A DNA stretch of 64,000 nucleotides from Lysobacter silvisoli. GTDB taxonomy: Bacteria; Pseudomonadota; Gammaproteobacteria; Xanthomonadales; Xanthomonadaceae. Every line of letters starts with the position of its first letter. The stretch's first letter is position 1. Under the pieces are notes generated by a model that saw only the letters and a list, made by a program, of their open reading frames with translations, had not been told where the DNA came from and made no database searches. This document shows positions 7,485 to 16,002 of this stretch, piece after piece. The translations under genes were made by a program, and so were the position numbers. The stretch is taken from positions 310,001-374,000 of the forward strand of contig NZ_QTSU01000003.1 of assembly GCF_003382365.1 (NCBI RefSeq). Reading direction: 5' to 3'.

Positions 7485-8252
7485 ATGAAAGTCCAGTACA
7501 GCCTGATCGCGATCGCCCTCGGCACCCTGTTCGCCACCTCCGCCTTCGCCCAGGGCGACGATGCCGACATCTACAGCAATACCTACATCAGCAACGACAT
7601 CGACGTGTCCGGCAGCGTCAAGGTCAAGGGCAAGATCCGCGTGGCCAGCGAATCGGCCGCCGTCGTCGACCAGGATCAGGTCACCGAAGACAACTGGTCG
7701 CTGGGCGACGGCGATCACGATGCCGACCTGACCGACAACGCGCTCAACGCCGCGCAGGGCAACATCGGCGCCAACGTCGCCGCCGGTGTGGGCAACGCCC
7801 AGGCCAACGACACCGCGCTGTCCTCGGTGGACGGCGAGAAGGTGTTCGCCTCGGCGATGGTGTTCAGCAACCAGGCCTCGTACAACAACTTCGCCACGTC
7901 CAGCCAGCAGGACACCTACTACTCGGCCAACCTCGACGGCGACGCGCTCGCCGACGCCAAGGGCAACATCGGCGTGAACGTGGCCGCCGGCGTGGGCAAT
8001 GGCCAGACCAATGCCATGGCTGCCTCGGTCAACAGCTCCGGCACCATCGCCAAGGCCACCGCCGACAGCGAGCAGGACGCCTGGTTGAACACCCTGGCCG
8101 CCGACTGCGACCTGGACACCTTCGCCACCCTGGGCGGCAACGCGCTGTCCAACGCGCAGGGCAACATCGGCGCCAACGTCGCCGCCGGCGTGGGCAACCT
8201 GCAGCACAACGGCCTGTCGATCGCGACCGCGTCCTGCGGCACCTGCGACTGA
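7485..8252 (+). CDS. Major amyloid subunit candidate 1 (FapC-like)
   Basis: This is a 255-residue exported protein. The signal peptide (1-22) is followed by a conserved acidic N-terminal region with SNTYISNDIDVSG. Three near-identical repeats then occur at about residues 85-113, 153-181 and 219-247 (core AQGNIGANVAAGVGNAQAN), separated by linkers of about 40 residues. The protein ends CGTCD, a CxxC motif (Cys251, Cys254). Repeats with regularly placed Asn/Gln/Gly, linkers of this size and a C-terminal CxxC are features of Fap fibre subunits in Pseudomonas. A good ribosome site (AGGAGAGAG) precedes the ATG, unlike the coupled genes upstream, which suggests high expression. It is a tandem paralogue of the next gene; about two thirds of residues are identical. 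Confidence 0.8.
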   Translation: MKVQYSLIAIALGTLFATSAFAQGDDADIYSNTYISNDIDVSGSVKVKGKIRVASESAAVVDQDQVTEDNWSLGDGDHDADLTDNALNAAQGNIGANVAAGVGNAQANDTALSSVDGEKVFASAMVFSNQASYNNFATSSQQDTYYSANLDGDALADAKGNIGVNVAAGVGNGQTNAMAASVNSSGTIAKATADSEQDAWLNTLAADCDLDTFATLGGNALSNAQGNIGANVAAGVGNLQHNGLSIATASCGTCD

Positions 8253-8314
8253 ACACCGCCAACCAGGCCAGCGCCGCCGCCTGGCGGCGCTGGACCCTCC
8301 CGGGGAGCAAGCAC

Positions 8315-9127
8315 ATGAAACTGCACACCACTTTGCTGGCGATCGCCCTGTCGGCCGCCGTCGCACTGCCCGCGCTCGCGCAGGGCGACGATGCCGCGAT
8401 CTACAGCAACACTTACATCAGCAACGACATCGACGTGTCCGGCAAGGTCCGGGTCAAGGGCAAGATTCGCGTCAGCAGCGAATCCTCGGCCGTGGTCGAT
8501 CAGGACCAGACCACCCTGGCCAACCAATCGCTGGGCGACGGCGACCACGACGCCAGCCTGGGCGACGACGCGCTGTCCAACGCGCAAGGCAACATCGGCG
8601 TGAACGTCGCCGCCGGCGTGGGCAACGCCCAGGCCAACGACACCGCGCTGTCCTCGGTGGACGGCGAGAAGGTGTTCGCCTCGGCGATGGTGTTCAGCCA
8701 TCAACAGTCGCTGGGCAACTACGCCACCACCAACACCGACCACACCTACTACGAGGCCAGCCTGGACGGCAACGCCTTGTCCGACGCCAAGGGCAACATC
8801 GGCGTCAACGTGGCCGCCGGTGTCGGCAACGCGCAGAGCAATGCCATGGCCGCTTCGGTCAACAGCTCCGGCACCATCGCCAAGGCCAGCGCCGACGCCG
8901 ATCAGTACGCGTACTACAACACGCTGGACAGCGAAGGCCGCCGTATCAGCCTGGATCTGTACGCCACCTTGAGCGGCAATGCGCTGTCCAACGCGCAGGG
9001 CAACATCGGCGTGAACGTGGCGTCGGGCGTAGGCAACCTGCAGCACAACGGCCTGTCGATCGCGACGGCCGCGTGCCAGCTGTGCGCCCCGCCGCCGCCG
9101 CCGTGCTCCGGCGGTTGCAGCGACTGA
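8315..9127 (+). CDS. Major amyloid subunit candidate 2 (FapC-like), tandem paralogue
   Basis: This is a 270-residue paralogue of the gene just upstream with the same plan. It has a signal peptide 1-23, a region with SNTYISNDIDVSG, and three repeats at about 86-113, 152-180 and 221-249 (core AQGNIGVNVAAGVGN). Whole stretches are identical between the two, such as the linker GEKVFASAMVFS. The C terminus carries the CxxC (CQLC, Cys254/257) but is extended by a run of five prolines and a second cysteine pair (CSGGCSD), which the sibling lacks. The extra pair could form another disulfide or anchor. The Shine-Dalgarno sequence GGGGAGCAAG lies just ahead. Duplicated subunits may form mixed fibres (inference). 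Confidence 0.8.
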   Translation: MKLHTTLLAIALSAAVALPALAQGDDAAIYSNTYISNDIDVSGKVRVKGKIRVSSESSAVVDQDQTTLANQSLGDGDHDASLGDDALSNAQGNIGVNVAAGVGNAQANDTALSSVDGEKVFASAMVFSHQQSLGNYATTNTDHTYYEASLDGNALSDAKGNIGVNVAAGVGNAQSNAMAASVNSSGTIAKASADADQYAYYNTLDSEGRRISLDLYATLSGNALSNAQGNIGVNVASGVGNLQHNGLSIATAACQLCAPPPPPCSGGCSD

Positions 9128-9205
9128 GCCGCCGCGCCGCGGTGGCCATCCTGGTCCGGCCATCGCGGCGCCTTCCGTCCACCCCAGCGAATCAGCGGAA
9201 CCGCC

Positions 9206-9937
9206 ATGACTTGCCTGCGCACTTTGCCGACCGCCATCGCCATCGCCTGCTTATGGCTGGGCGCGGCGGTGTGCGAAGTACGCGCGCAGCAGGCGCAGAG
9301 CTCGGTGGACCTGACCCGCCTGACCGGACCGGGCACCACACCCGGACGCAAGACCCTGCGCTCGATGCGCGACCTGCGCTACCAGGACCTGATGCGGCAG
9401 CGCTACGACTTCAGCTGCGGCTCCTCCGCGTTGGCCAGCCTGCTGCATTACGGCTACGGCCTGGACGTGAGCGAGCCGGAGCTGATCAAGAAGATGATGG
9501 TCGGCGTGGACCCGCGCGAGGTGGTGAAGAACGGCTTCTCCATGCTCGACATGAAGCGCTACGTGGAAAGCATCGGCATGCGCGGCCACGGATTCCGCGT
9601 CGACGCCGATGCGTTGTACCGGCTGCAGATGCCGGTGATCGCGTTGCTGGATCTGCGCGGTTACAAGCATTTCGTGGTGGTGAAAGGCGCAGCCAACGGG
9701 CGCGTCTTCGTCGCCGACCCTGCGCTCGGGCATCGGGTGATGCTGGAGCGCGATTTCGTCAAAGGCTGGAACGGCATCATCCTGGCGGTGGTCGCCGACC
9801 GGCCGATGCGCACCGATTCCTATCTGGTCAGCAACCGCAGCTCGCCCGCGTTGCAGCGCCGCGTGGAGGCGCTGGACCGTGCCACCACGCCGCCGCGGGT
9901 GGTCGAGTTCGGCCTGGTGATCACCGACCTGTTCTGA
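9206..9937 (+). CDS. C39-fold cysteine peptidase of the amyloid-like locus (FapD-like)
   Basis: This 243-residue exported protein has a papain-like C39 peptidase fold. After a signal peptide (about 1-28, ending EVRAQQ) comes the active-site segment QRYDFSCGSSALASLL. Cys71 is the likely nucleophile, Gln65 can form the oxyanion hole, His155 lies in GYKHFVVVKG and Asp171 in VADPALG. C39 peptidases cut after double glycines in ABC exporters; stand-alone periplasmic members such as FapD accompany Fap fibre genes and are needed for fibre secretion. Its place directly after the repeat proteins and before the barrel protein matches the fapC-fapD-fapE-fapF order. None of the subunits has an obvious GG site at its signal-peptide junction, so its substrate is open. 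Confidence 0.8.
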   Translation: MTCLRTLPTAIAIACLWLGAAVCEVRAQQAQSSVDLTRLTGPGTTPGRKTLRSMRDLRYQDLMRQRYDFSCGSSALASLLHYGYGLDVSEPELIKKMMVGVDPREVVKNGFSMLDMKRYVESIGMRGHGFRVDADALYRLQMPVIALLDLRGYKHFVVVKGAANGRVFVADPALGHRVMLERDFVKGWNGIILAVVADRPMRTDSYLVSNRSSPALQRRVEALDRATTPPRVVEFGLVITDLF

Positions 9938-9980
9938 ACACCGCGGGCCAGGAACGGCCCGCGCCGCATCGAGGTGCCCG

Positions 9981-10736
9981 ATGAACCGACAACCACTCCC
10001 CCGTGCCCTGTTCTCGGCCCTCGTGGCAGCGGCGGCCGCGGCGCAACCCGCGGCCGCCCTGCCCCCTCTCAAGGCGGAAATCGTCGACGACAGCACCTTG
10101 GCCACGCTCAGCGGAAAGTTCTACGGCGCCAACATGCTGGTCGGTTTGCGCATCGATCTGGTCTCGACCATGACCCTGCCCGATCAGAGCAGCGCCAGCG
10201 CCAGCGGCGCGCTGTCGATCCGGCGCGTGGGCAACGGCTTCGACGTGCGCGTGGACACGCGCGCCGACGCCAGCGCCGGCAGCGGCGGCTACGTGCCGCC
10301 GGACAACACCAGCGCCAGCGGCGGCGACAGCCTGCGCGTGAACGGCATCGGCCAGATCAGCCAGGTCGCCGGCGACGGCAACCGCCTGTCCAACCTCACC
10401 TCGATCAGCTTCGTTTCGGACCTGGGCAATGGCGCCTTCAATGGCCGCAGCGCGGCGCAGGCCAGCGCGGGCCCGGTCACGGCGCAGGTCACCTTCCTCG
10501 ACGGCGGCGCGCGCATGGACATCAACGCGCCGGGCGCCCTGCTCAGCCAGCGTTTCAACGCCGGCAGCAACGGCGCCGACGGCCGCATCCTGCAGGTGGC
10601 ACAGATCGCCGGCAACGACCTGGTCGGCGCCAATCGCATGCATCTGCAACTGATGACCGAATCGATGACGCAACAGATGCAACAGCAACTCGGCATCCAG
10701 CAAGTGCTGGCCGGGCTGCGCGCGTTGCCGCGTTGA
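9981..10736 (+). CDS. Exported protein with GN-type segments (FapE-like position)
   Basis: This 251-residue secreted protein has a signal peptide in the first 27 residues (ALVAAAAAAQPAAA). The mature part begins LPPLKAEIVDDSTLATLSGK. It contains two segments reminiscent of the amyloid repeats, QISQVAGDGNRLSNL (about 125-140) and ILQVAQIAGNDLVGAN (about 203-218), and ends in a Gln/Met-rich helix (SMTQQMQQQLGIQQVL). The position between the C39 peptidase and the barrel protein is that of FapE, a secreted accessory component of Fap fibres. Recognition rests on position and the degenerate repeats; overall similarity to FapE has not been tested. Only 39 bases separate it from the next gene. Confidence 0.65.
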   Translation: MNRQPLPRALFSALVAAAAAAQPAAALPPLKAEIVDDSTLATLSGKFYGANMLVGLRIDLVSTMTLPDQSSASASGALSIRRVGNGFDVRVDTRADASAGSGGYVPPDNTSASGGDSLRVNGIGQISQVAGDGNRLSNLTSISFVSDLGNGAFNGRSAAQASAGPVTAQVTFLDGGARMDINAPGALLSQRFNAGSNGADGRILQVAQIAGNDLVGANRMHLQLMTESMTQQMQQQLGIQQVLAGLRALPR

Positions 10737-10775
10737 TCACAACACTGCGTCGTTCCGCTTCGGGGATAGATCCAC

Positions 10776-12107
10776 ATGCGCCTGGTCGCCACTCCGCTCT
10801 GCCTCGCCATCGCCCTGGTCCTGAGCGGCAAGGCGCACGCCGCCGGTACCGACGAAGCGGTGCTGGAACAACTGCGCAAGCTCAGCGAGCAGGTCGCCGC
10901 GCAGCAGGCCGAGATCGAACGCCTGCGCGGCCAGGTGCAGGAGCTGGAGCTGGCCGAACGCGGCCGCGGCCTGAGCGCGCCGCACGGCGCCGACGACCAG
11001 GACGACGCCCAGCGCCTGGCGCGCGACGCCAACCAGCAGGCCACCGACCAGCGCGCCAGCCAGGACGCGCGCGAGGAAGAGGAACGCCGGCAGCGCCAGG
11101 GCGACGCCACCGTGCAGATCGGCGAGAGCGGGCGCAAGGAAGAGGCGCAGCGCCGCGAACAGGAGAAGGCGCTGGTGGTGCGCGAGCACGCGCCCCTGTT
11201 CGAGCGCAAGTTCACCCTCGACGCGGGTTTCAGCTACAGCTACTACGACCGCCGCCAGCTGGCGCTGTCGGGCTTCCTGGCGCTGGACGCGATCTTCCTG
11301 GGCAGCATCAACCTGGACCAGACCAAGGCCACCGTCGGCACCCTGGACATCACCGGCCGCTACGGCCTGACCGACCGCTTCAGCGTCGAGGCCAGCCTGC
11401 CCTATGTCTACCGCGACACCCGTTTCGTCAGCGGCGGTGCGGGCGGCGCGTCCAGCATCGTGAGCGAAGTGCAGACGCGATCCAGCGGCATGGGCGACGC
11501 CTCGGTCGCGGCCTACTACCAGTGGGTCAAGGAATCGCAGCGCTGGCCCGACATCGTCACCAGCGTGCGCGTGCGTGCGCCCACGGGGCGCCACCCGTTC
11601 GGCCTGAAGCTGATCCAGCCCGACGCGGAGAACAACAACCTCAACGTGCCGGAGAACCTGCCCACGGGGTCGGGCATCTGGAGCGCGACCTTCAACGTGT
11701 CGGCGCTACGCACCTACGATCCGGTGATCCTGTTCGGCAACCTGGGCTACACCTACAATCAGCCGCGCAGCTTCGACGACATTTCGCCGGTACTGGATCA
11801 GATCTCGCCGGCCAAGGTCGCGCTGGGCAACACGGTGCAGCTCAGCGGCGGCATCGCGATCGCGCTCAACGACCGCTCGGCGGTGAGTTTCAGCGTGGCG
11901 GCGGCGGTGTCGGGCGCCACGCATACCACCGCGCCCGGCGAGAAGAAGCAACGCGTGCCCGGCAGTTCCAGCAACAGCACCACGCTCAACATCGGCGGCA
12001 GCTACGTGCTGCCCTCGGGCTGGACCATGAACGGTCAACTCGCCGCCGGCCTGACCCCCGACGCCCCCAACTTCGTCTTCGCCCTGCGCGCGTCCAAGTC
12101 CTTCTAA
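10776..12107 (+). CDS. Outer-membrane barrel with N-terminal coiled coil (FapF-like secretin of amyloid)
   Basis: This is a 443-residue outer-membrane protein. The signal peptide (1-22) is followed by a coiled coil from about 25 to 65 (LEQLRKLSEQVAAQQAEIE). A highly charged Arg/Glu/Gln linker runs to about 140, and after it comes a beta-rich domain of about 300 residues opening FERKFTLDAGFSYSYYDRR and ending FALRASKSF. The terminal Phe is the usual barrel-assembly signal. The same plan, a periplasmic trimerising coiled coil plus a 12-stranded barrel, defines FapF, the pore that exports Fap subunits. The barrel region also resembles the phenol-degradation meta-pathway transporter family. As the last gene of the locus it fits the export step well. 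Confidence 0.8.
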   Translation: MRLVATPLCLAIALVLSGKAHAAGTDEAVLEQLRKLSEQVAAQQAEIERLRGQVQELELAERGRGLSAPHGADDQDDAQRLARDANQQATDQRASQDAREEEERRQRQGDATVQIGESGRKEEAQRREQEKALVVREHAPLFERKFTLDAGFSYSYYDRRQLALSGFLALDAIFLGSINLDQTKATVGTLDITGRYGLTDRFSVEASLPYVYRDTRFVSGGAGGASSIVSEVQTRSSGMGDASVAAYYQWVKESQRWPDIVTSVRVRAPTGRHPFGLKLIQPDAENNNLNVPENLPTGSGIWSATFNVSALRTYDPVILFGNLGYTYNQPRSFDDISPVLDQISPAKVALGNTVQLSGGIAIALNDRSAVSFSVAAAVSGATHTTAPGEKKQRVPGSSSNSTTLNIGGSYVLPSGWTMNGQLAAGLTPDAPNFVFALRASKSF

Positions 12108-12114
12108 CCCCCCG

Positions 12115-12310
12115 CTTCGGGGTAGGAGCGGCGTGAGCCGCGACCGCGAATCCGCAAGCACGACGAATGCCGCGACTCCCCTGTAGGAGCTGCGCAAGCT
12201 GCGACCGCGAATCCACAGTTGCGACTAAGCCCTCGGTCGGCGGGGGGCTGCACTGAAGCCTTGGGGTAGAAGCGGCGTGAGCCGCGATCCGCTCCGAACT
12301 CGCGCAGGTG
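12115..12310. repeat. REP elements downstream of the amyloid-like locus
   Basis: Non-coding DNA follows the barrel gene. It has the small hairpin CCCCGCTTCGGGG and then alternating REP elements GTAGGAGCGGCGTGAGCCGCGACC, GTAGGAGCTGCGCAAGCTGCGACC and a degenerate third (GTAGAAGCGGCGTGAGCCGCGATCC). They are of the same family as at 4855, 28284, 38221 and 49486. The first hairpin has no T tract, so termination here is uncertain. Confidence 0.75.
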
Positions 12311-12335
12311 TTTGGGTGTGCTGCTTTGACGCAAC

Positions 12336-12690
12336 AGCAACAGCTTCCGTCCGCAAGCGGCCGGGTAACTTTCTTTTGATAAGCGTCAAAAGAAAGTAAC
12401 CAAAGAAAAACGCTTGGCCAGAGCTCCCGTGCGAGAGCGGTGCGTGCGCGGGGATTTTTCGATGGCACATCCCTGTGCCAGCGAAAAACGGCGCACGTCC
12501 TGTGCGCCGCCCTCCGGGTCTTCTATTGGGTCTGCGAGTTCGGGGCCCGAGCGAGGATCAAGAGCATTCGCTGCGCTCATCCCCTCACCCTAGCCCTCTC
12601 CCGCAGGCGGGAGAGGGGATGCATCCGACGCCGCTTTGCTTTAGCCCCTCTCCCGCTTGCGGGAGAGGGGTTGGGGTGAGGGCAGCCGCC
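12336..12690 (-). repeat. Composite intergenic repeat, copy 2 of 3 (inverted)
   Basis: This is the inverted copy of the element at 4382-4815. Read along the plus strand it has CTTCCGTCCGCAAGCGGCCG, the GGTTACTTTCTTTTG-type hairpin (12364-12401), the TTTTTCG/CGAAAAA hairpin, the GGCGCACGTCCTGTGCGCC hairpin, GATCAAGAGCATTCGC, and two CTCTCCCGC palindromes ending GGGTGAGGGC just before the stop of the regulator gene. All modules keep their order and orientation relative to one another, which shows that the element spreads or is kept as a unit. Confidence 0.85.
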
Positions 12691-12703
12691 CCCCGAACCC
12701 GGA

Positions 12704-14173
12704 TCAAGCCGCACTAAACCCATCCTCCATCTCCCCCACGCGCAGATCGTGCCGCAGCATCAGCCGGTACAAGGTCACCCGCGACACCGCCAACTCCCGT
12801 GCCGCATCCACCAGGCGCCCGCGATTGCGCTGCAAGGCGCGCACGATCGCGTCCCTGGTCGCCGCATCGCGCACTTCATCCAACGTCGGCGGCGGCGTGC
12901 TATCGGCATGGTCGATATGCAGATCGCCGGCGGTGATCAAACGGCCCTCGGCCATGACCACCGCCTGCCGCACCCGGTTGATGAGCTCGCGCACGTTGCC
13001 GGGCCAGGGGTGCCCATGCATGGCCTGGCGCGCGCAAGGCGAGAAGCCCTTGAGCGTGCGCTGGCCTTCCTGCGAATAGCGCCGCAGCGCGTGTTCGGCC
13101 AACCGGTCGATGTCGCCGCCGCGCTCGCGCAGCGGCGGCTGTTGCAGCCGCAGCACGCACAGGCGGTGGTAGAGATCGGCGCGGAAGCGGCCGTCGGCGA
13201 TGGCGCTGTCCAGGTCGTGATGGGTGGCCGAGATGATGCGCACGTCGATGCGGACCTGCTCGTGCCCGCCCAGGCGTTCGATGCAGCCCTGCTGCAGGAA
13301 GCGCAGCAAGGACGCCTGGCTTTCCAGCGGCAGGTCGCCGATCTCGTCCAGGAACAGAGTGCCGCCGTTGGCGGTTTCGATCCGTCCCAGCTTGCGCTGC
13401 AGCGCGCCGGTGAATGCGCCGCGTTCGTAGCCGAACAGTTCCGACTGCACCAGGCTGTGCGGAATCGCGCCGCAGTTGATCGCCACGAACGGATGCGCGC
13501 TGCGCCGCGAATGCCGGTGCACCGCCATCGCCGCCAGTTCCTTGCCGGTGCCGGTTTCGCCGGCGATGAACACCGGCGCGTCGGTCAGCGCGGCCTTGCG
13601 CAGGGTGCGGAACAGCGCGCGCATCGCCGCGCTCTGGCCGATCATGCCGTCGAAGTCGGCCCCGCCCTCGTCCTCGCCGCGCTCGCAGGCCAGCCGCGCC
13701 ATGCCGTGGGCGTGGCCGACCACCGTGTCCAGCACCGCCTCGGGGCAGGGCAGGGTCACGTAGTCGTAGCAATAGTCGCGGATCAGCTGGCGCACCGGCT
13801 CCTGATCGAGCTGCGATGCATCCACGCCCGCCACCCAGCCGGCGTTGGCCGCCGACAGCGCGCCGCCGAATTCGGCCAGATCGTGATGATCGAAGCCCTC
13901 GCGCAGGTCCAGCAGGGCGGCGTGCGGCTGGCGCGCATCGCGCTGCAGCAGGCGCAGGGCGCCGCGCGCATCGCTGACGCGGCGCAGGTTCCAACCCAGG
14001 GGTTGCAAGCGGGCCAACGGCAATTCGCGCCCGTGGCCGCCGCGGGCAACATAGATCAGTTCTCGCGACCCATAGGGCCTGGACGGGGCGTCGTGCATGG
14101 CCGCGTCCGTGCCTGCCGGGTCGCACTTGCCCGCGCCAGGAGCCTGCGGCTCGCGCGGTCCACCGTTGGCCAT
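12704..14173 (-). CDS. Sigma-54-dependent activator, VpsR/FleQ-like
   Basis: This enhancer-binding protein has about 489 residues. The N-terminal domain (up to about 140) is a degenerate receiver of the VpsR type (ELIYVARGGHGRELPLARLQ) and lacks the full acidic pocket. The AAA+ domain has Walker A (GETGTGKE), the sigma-54 contact loop GAFTGA, Walker B (GGTLFLDEIGDLP) and an arginine-finger region; a Fis-type helix-turn-helix closes the protein (DAARELAVSRVTLYRLM). VpsR-like proteins respond to cyclic di-GMP and switch on biofilm matrix genes. It lies at the end of the amyloid-like locus and is the natural candidate to fire the sigma-54 promoter at 6167 (inference). The ATG at 14173 has GGGGAG ahead; the ATG at 14098 is an alternative. 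Confidence 0.85.
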   Translation of the reverse strand: MANGGPREPQAPGAGKCDPAGTDAAMHDAPSRPYGSRELIYVARGGHGRELPLARLQPLGWNLRRVSDARGALRLLQRDARQPHAALLDLREGFDHHDLAEFGGALSAANAGWVAGVDASQLDQEPVRQLIRDYCYDYVTLPCPEAVLDTVVGHAHGMARLACERGEDEGGADFDGMIGQSAAMRALFRTLRKAALTDAPVFIAGETGTGKELAAMAVHRHSRRSAHPFVAINCGAIPHSLVQSELFGYERGAFTGALQRKLGRIETANGGTLFLDEIGDLPLESQASLLRFLQQGCIERLGGHEQVRIDVRIISATHHDLDSAIADGRFRADLYHRLCVLRLQQPPLRERGGDIDRLAEHALRRYSQEGQRTLKGFSPCARQAMHGHPWPGNVRELINRVRQAVVMAEGRLITAGDLHIDHADSTPPPTLDEVRDAATRDAIVRALQRNRGRLVDAARELAVSRVTLYRLMLRHDLRVGEMEDGFSAA

Positions 14174-14362
14174 GTCCGCTCCCCGCCCTGGACGCATAGC
14201 GCGTCCGTGCCGATGGGCAGAATTAACTACGTCGCGGGTGACCGAAAGCGGACACCGCGATGACGACGATCGCGGTGTTGGGACGAACTGCCGGCCGTGG
14301 CGGAGCCGCCTGCCGGCGACTCACCTGGATGAATACGCGGTACGCGGCGGCCAGCGGCCAGT

Positions 14363-15397
14363 TCAGCCGCGGGCGTCGTGCTCGGTGTGGTAACGCACGG
14401 CCGTCTCGACCTCGCGCTTGCTGCCCAGGAACACCGGCACGCGCTGGTGCAGGCCGGTGGGCTGCACTTCCAGCATGCGCTGGCGGCCGGTGCTGGCCGC
14501 GCCGCCGGCCTGTTCGACCAGCAGGCTCATCGGGTTGGCCTCGTACATCAGCCGCAGCTTGCCGCCCTTGTCGGCGCACTTGGCGTCCAGCGGATAGCTG
14601 AAGATGCCGCCGCGGGTCAGGATGCGGTGCACGTCGGCCACCATCGACGCCACCCAGCGCATGTTGAAGTCCTTGCCGCGCGGGCCTTCTTTGCCGGCCA
14701 GCAGATCGGCCACGTAGGCCTGCATCGGCGGCTCCCAGTAGCGCTGGTTGGACATGTTGACCGCGAATTCCTTGGTCTCTTCCGGAATCGTCATGCCGCG
14801 CGTGGTCAGCACGAAACTGCCGACCTCGCGGTCCAGGGTGAAGGCGTGGGTGCCGTTGCCGATGGTCAGCACCAGCATGGTGCTGGGGCCGTAAGTGGTA
14901 TAGCCGGCGCAGACCTGCTCGGTGCCCGGCTGCAGGAAGTCCTTGTCCTCGGCCTGGGTCACCCCGTCGGGCGCGCGCAGCACCGAGAAGATCGTGCCCA
15001 CGGAAATGTTGACGTCGATGTTGGACGAGCCGTCCAGCGGATCGAACAGCAGCAGGTAGTTGCCGCGCGGGTACACGTCCGGAATCGGATGCGAGGTGTC
15101 CATCTCCTCCGACGCCAGCCCGGCCAGATGGCCGCCCCAGGCGTTGGCTTCGAGCAGGATCTCGTTGCTGAGCACATCCAGCTTCTTCTGCGCCTCGCCC
15201 TGAATGTTGCCGGTACCCGCATCGCCCAACACGCCGCCCAGCGCACCCTTGCCCACCGCGATCGAGATCGACTTGCAGGCCCGCGCCACCACCTCGATCA
15301 GCAGGCGCAGATCGGGACTGATGCGCCCGGCGCGCTGCTCCTCGATGAGGTAGCGGGTGAGGGAAATGGAGGTACTGGCGCTGGGGGCCTGGGTCAT
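14363..15397 (-). CDS. fbp: Fructose-1,6-bisphosphatase, class 1
   Basis: The enzyme hydrolyses fructose 1,6-bisphosphate to fructose 6-phosphate in gluconeogenesis (EC 3.1.3.11). The 344-residue length is normal for the class 1 family. The metal/phosphate motif appears as [16 protein letters not shown], and other conserved blocks are [17 protein letters not shown] and the C-terminal AGGAAS. The catalytic ligands all seem present. It stands alone, with about 190 bases to the activator gene, in which I see no clear terminator or repeat. Confidence 0.95.
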   Translation of the reverse strand: MTQAPSASTSISLTRYLIEEQRAGRISPDLRLLIEVVARACKSISIAVGKGALGGVLGDAGTGNIQGEAQKKLDVLSNEILLEANAWGGHLAGLASEEMDTSHPIPDVYPRGNYLLLFDPLDGSSNIDVNISVGTIFSVLRAPDGVTQAEDKDFLQPGTEQVCAGYTTYGPSTMLVLTIGNGTHAFTLDREVGSFVLTTRGMTIPEETKEFAVNMSNQRYWEPPMQAYVADLLAGKEGPRGKDFNMRWVASMVADVHRILTRGGIFSYPLDAKCADKGGKLRLMYEANPMSLLVEQAGGAASTGRQRMLEVQPTGLHQRVPVFLGSKREVETAVRYHTEHDARG

Positions 15398-15478
15398 GGG
15401 GGCGGGGCGGGCGGTGGCGAAGCGGCCATTATCGCCGATGGGGCCCGTGCGGGCATGCGCAAAGCCCCGTGTCTGCCG

Positions 15479-15970
15479 TCAATACGCGGTATGTATCGAC
15501 AATACCCAGACGAACAGTGCCGCCGCTCCCAGGCTGGCCACCGTGCGCACATGGTTCCACCGCGTCCACTGCCGCAGATAGCGCTGCCACACCGGCAGTG
15601 CCGCCTCGCCCGCGCCCTGCGCTGCCTGCAGCGCATTGTTCAGCGGCACGTTGAAGACCACGGTGCAGACGAACATGCCGACCAAGTAGAGCGTGCCGCC
15701 GGCCAGCATGGCGCCGGCGCCGGGGCCGCCGCGGGTCAGGGCCAGGCCGGCCAGGGCCAGCGCGGCCAGGGTGGTCGCCCAGAATAAGGGCATGAACAGC
15801 GAACGCAGGATCACGCGGTTGATCGCGTTCATCGCGGCGATGCCTGCGGAGGGGTCGATGCTGGCGAAGGCGCGCATGATGAAGGCGCTGAAGGCGAAGT
15901 AGAGGCCGCCGATCAGGGCGCAGCCGAGCGCGGCGAACCAGAGCAGGGCGACGGTCAGGGTGTCGAGCAT
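15479..15970 (-). CDS. DUF1772 (anthrone oxygenase-like) membrane protein
   Basis: This 163-residue protein has four predicted membrane helices: about 8-30, 58-78, 86-108 and 140-160. The first helix contains LGCALIGGLYFAFSAFIM and is followed by the family-typical block AMNAINRVILRSLFMPLFW; a conserved FNVPLNNAL segment lies after helix 3. DUF1772 members resemble fungal anthrone oxygenases, but the activity of the bacterial proteins is unproven. It is transcribed in the same direction as fbp and the gene upstream; the 32-base gap to the latter makes an operon possible. Confidence 0.8.
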   Translation of the reverse strand: MLDTLTVALLWFAALGCALIGGLYFAFSAFIMRAFASIDPSAGIAAMNAINRVILRSLFMPLFWATTLAALALAGLALTRGGPGAGAMLAGGTLYLVGMFVCTVVFNVPLNNALQAAQGAGEAALPVWQRYLRQWTRWNHVRTVASLGAAALFVWVLSIHTAY

Positions 15971-16002
15971 GCGCAGCCTCCGATGATCGCGGCGGCCGGT
16001 TC

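Noticed and set aside
6247-12107. Curli (csg) system
   Set aside because: No CsgG-like secretion channel and no curlin repeat of the S-x5-Q-x-G-x2-N-x-A-x3-Q type; the C39 peptidase and coiled-coil barrel point to Fap instead.
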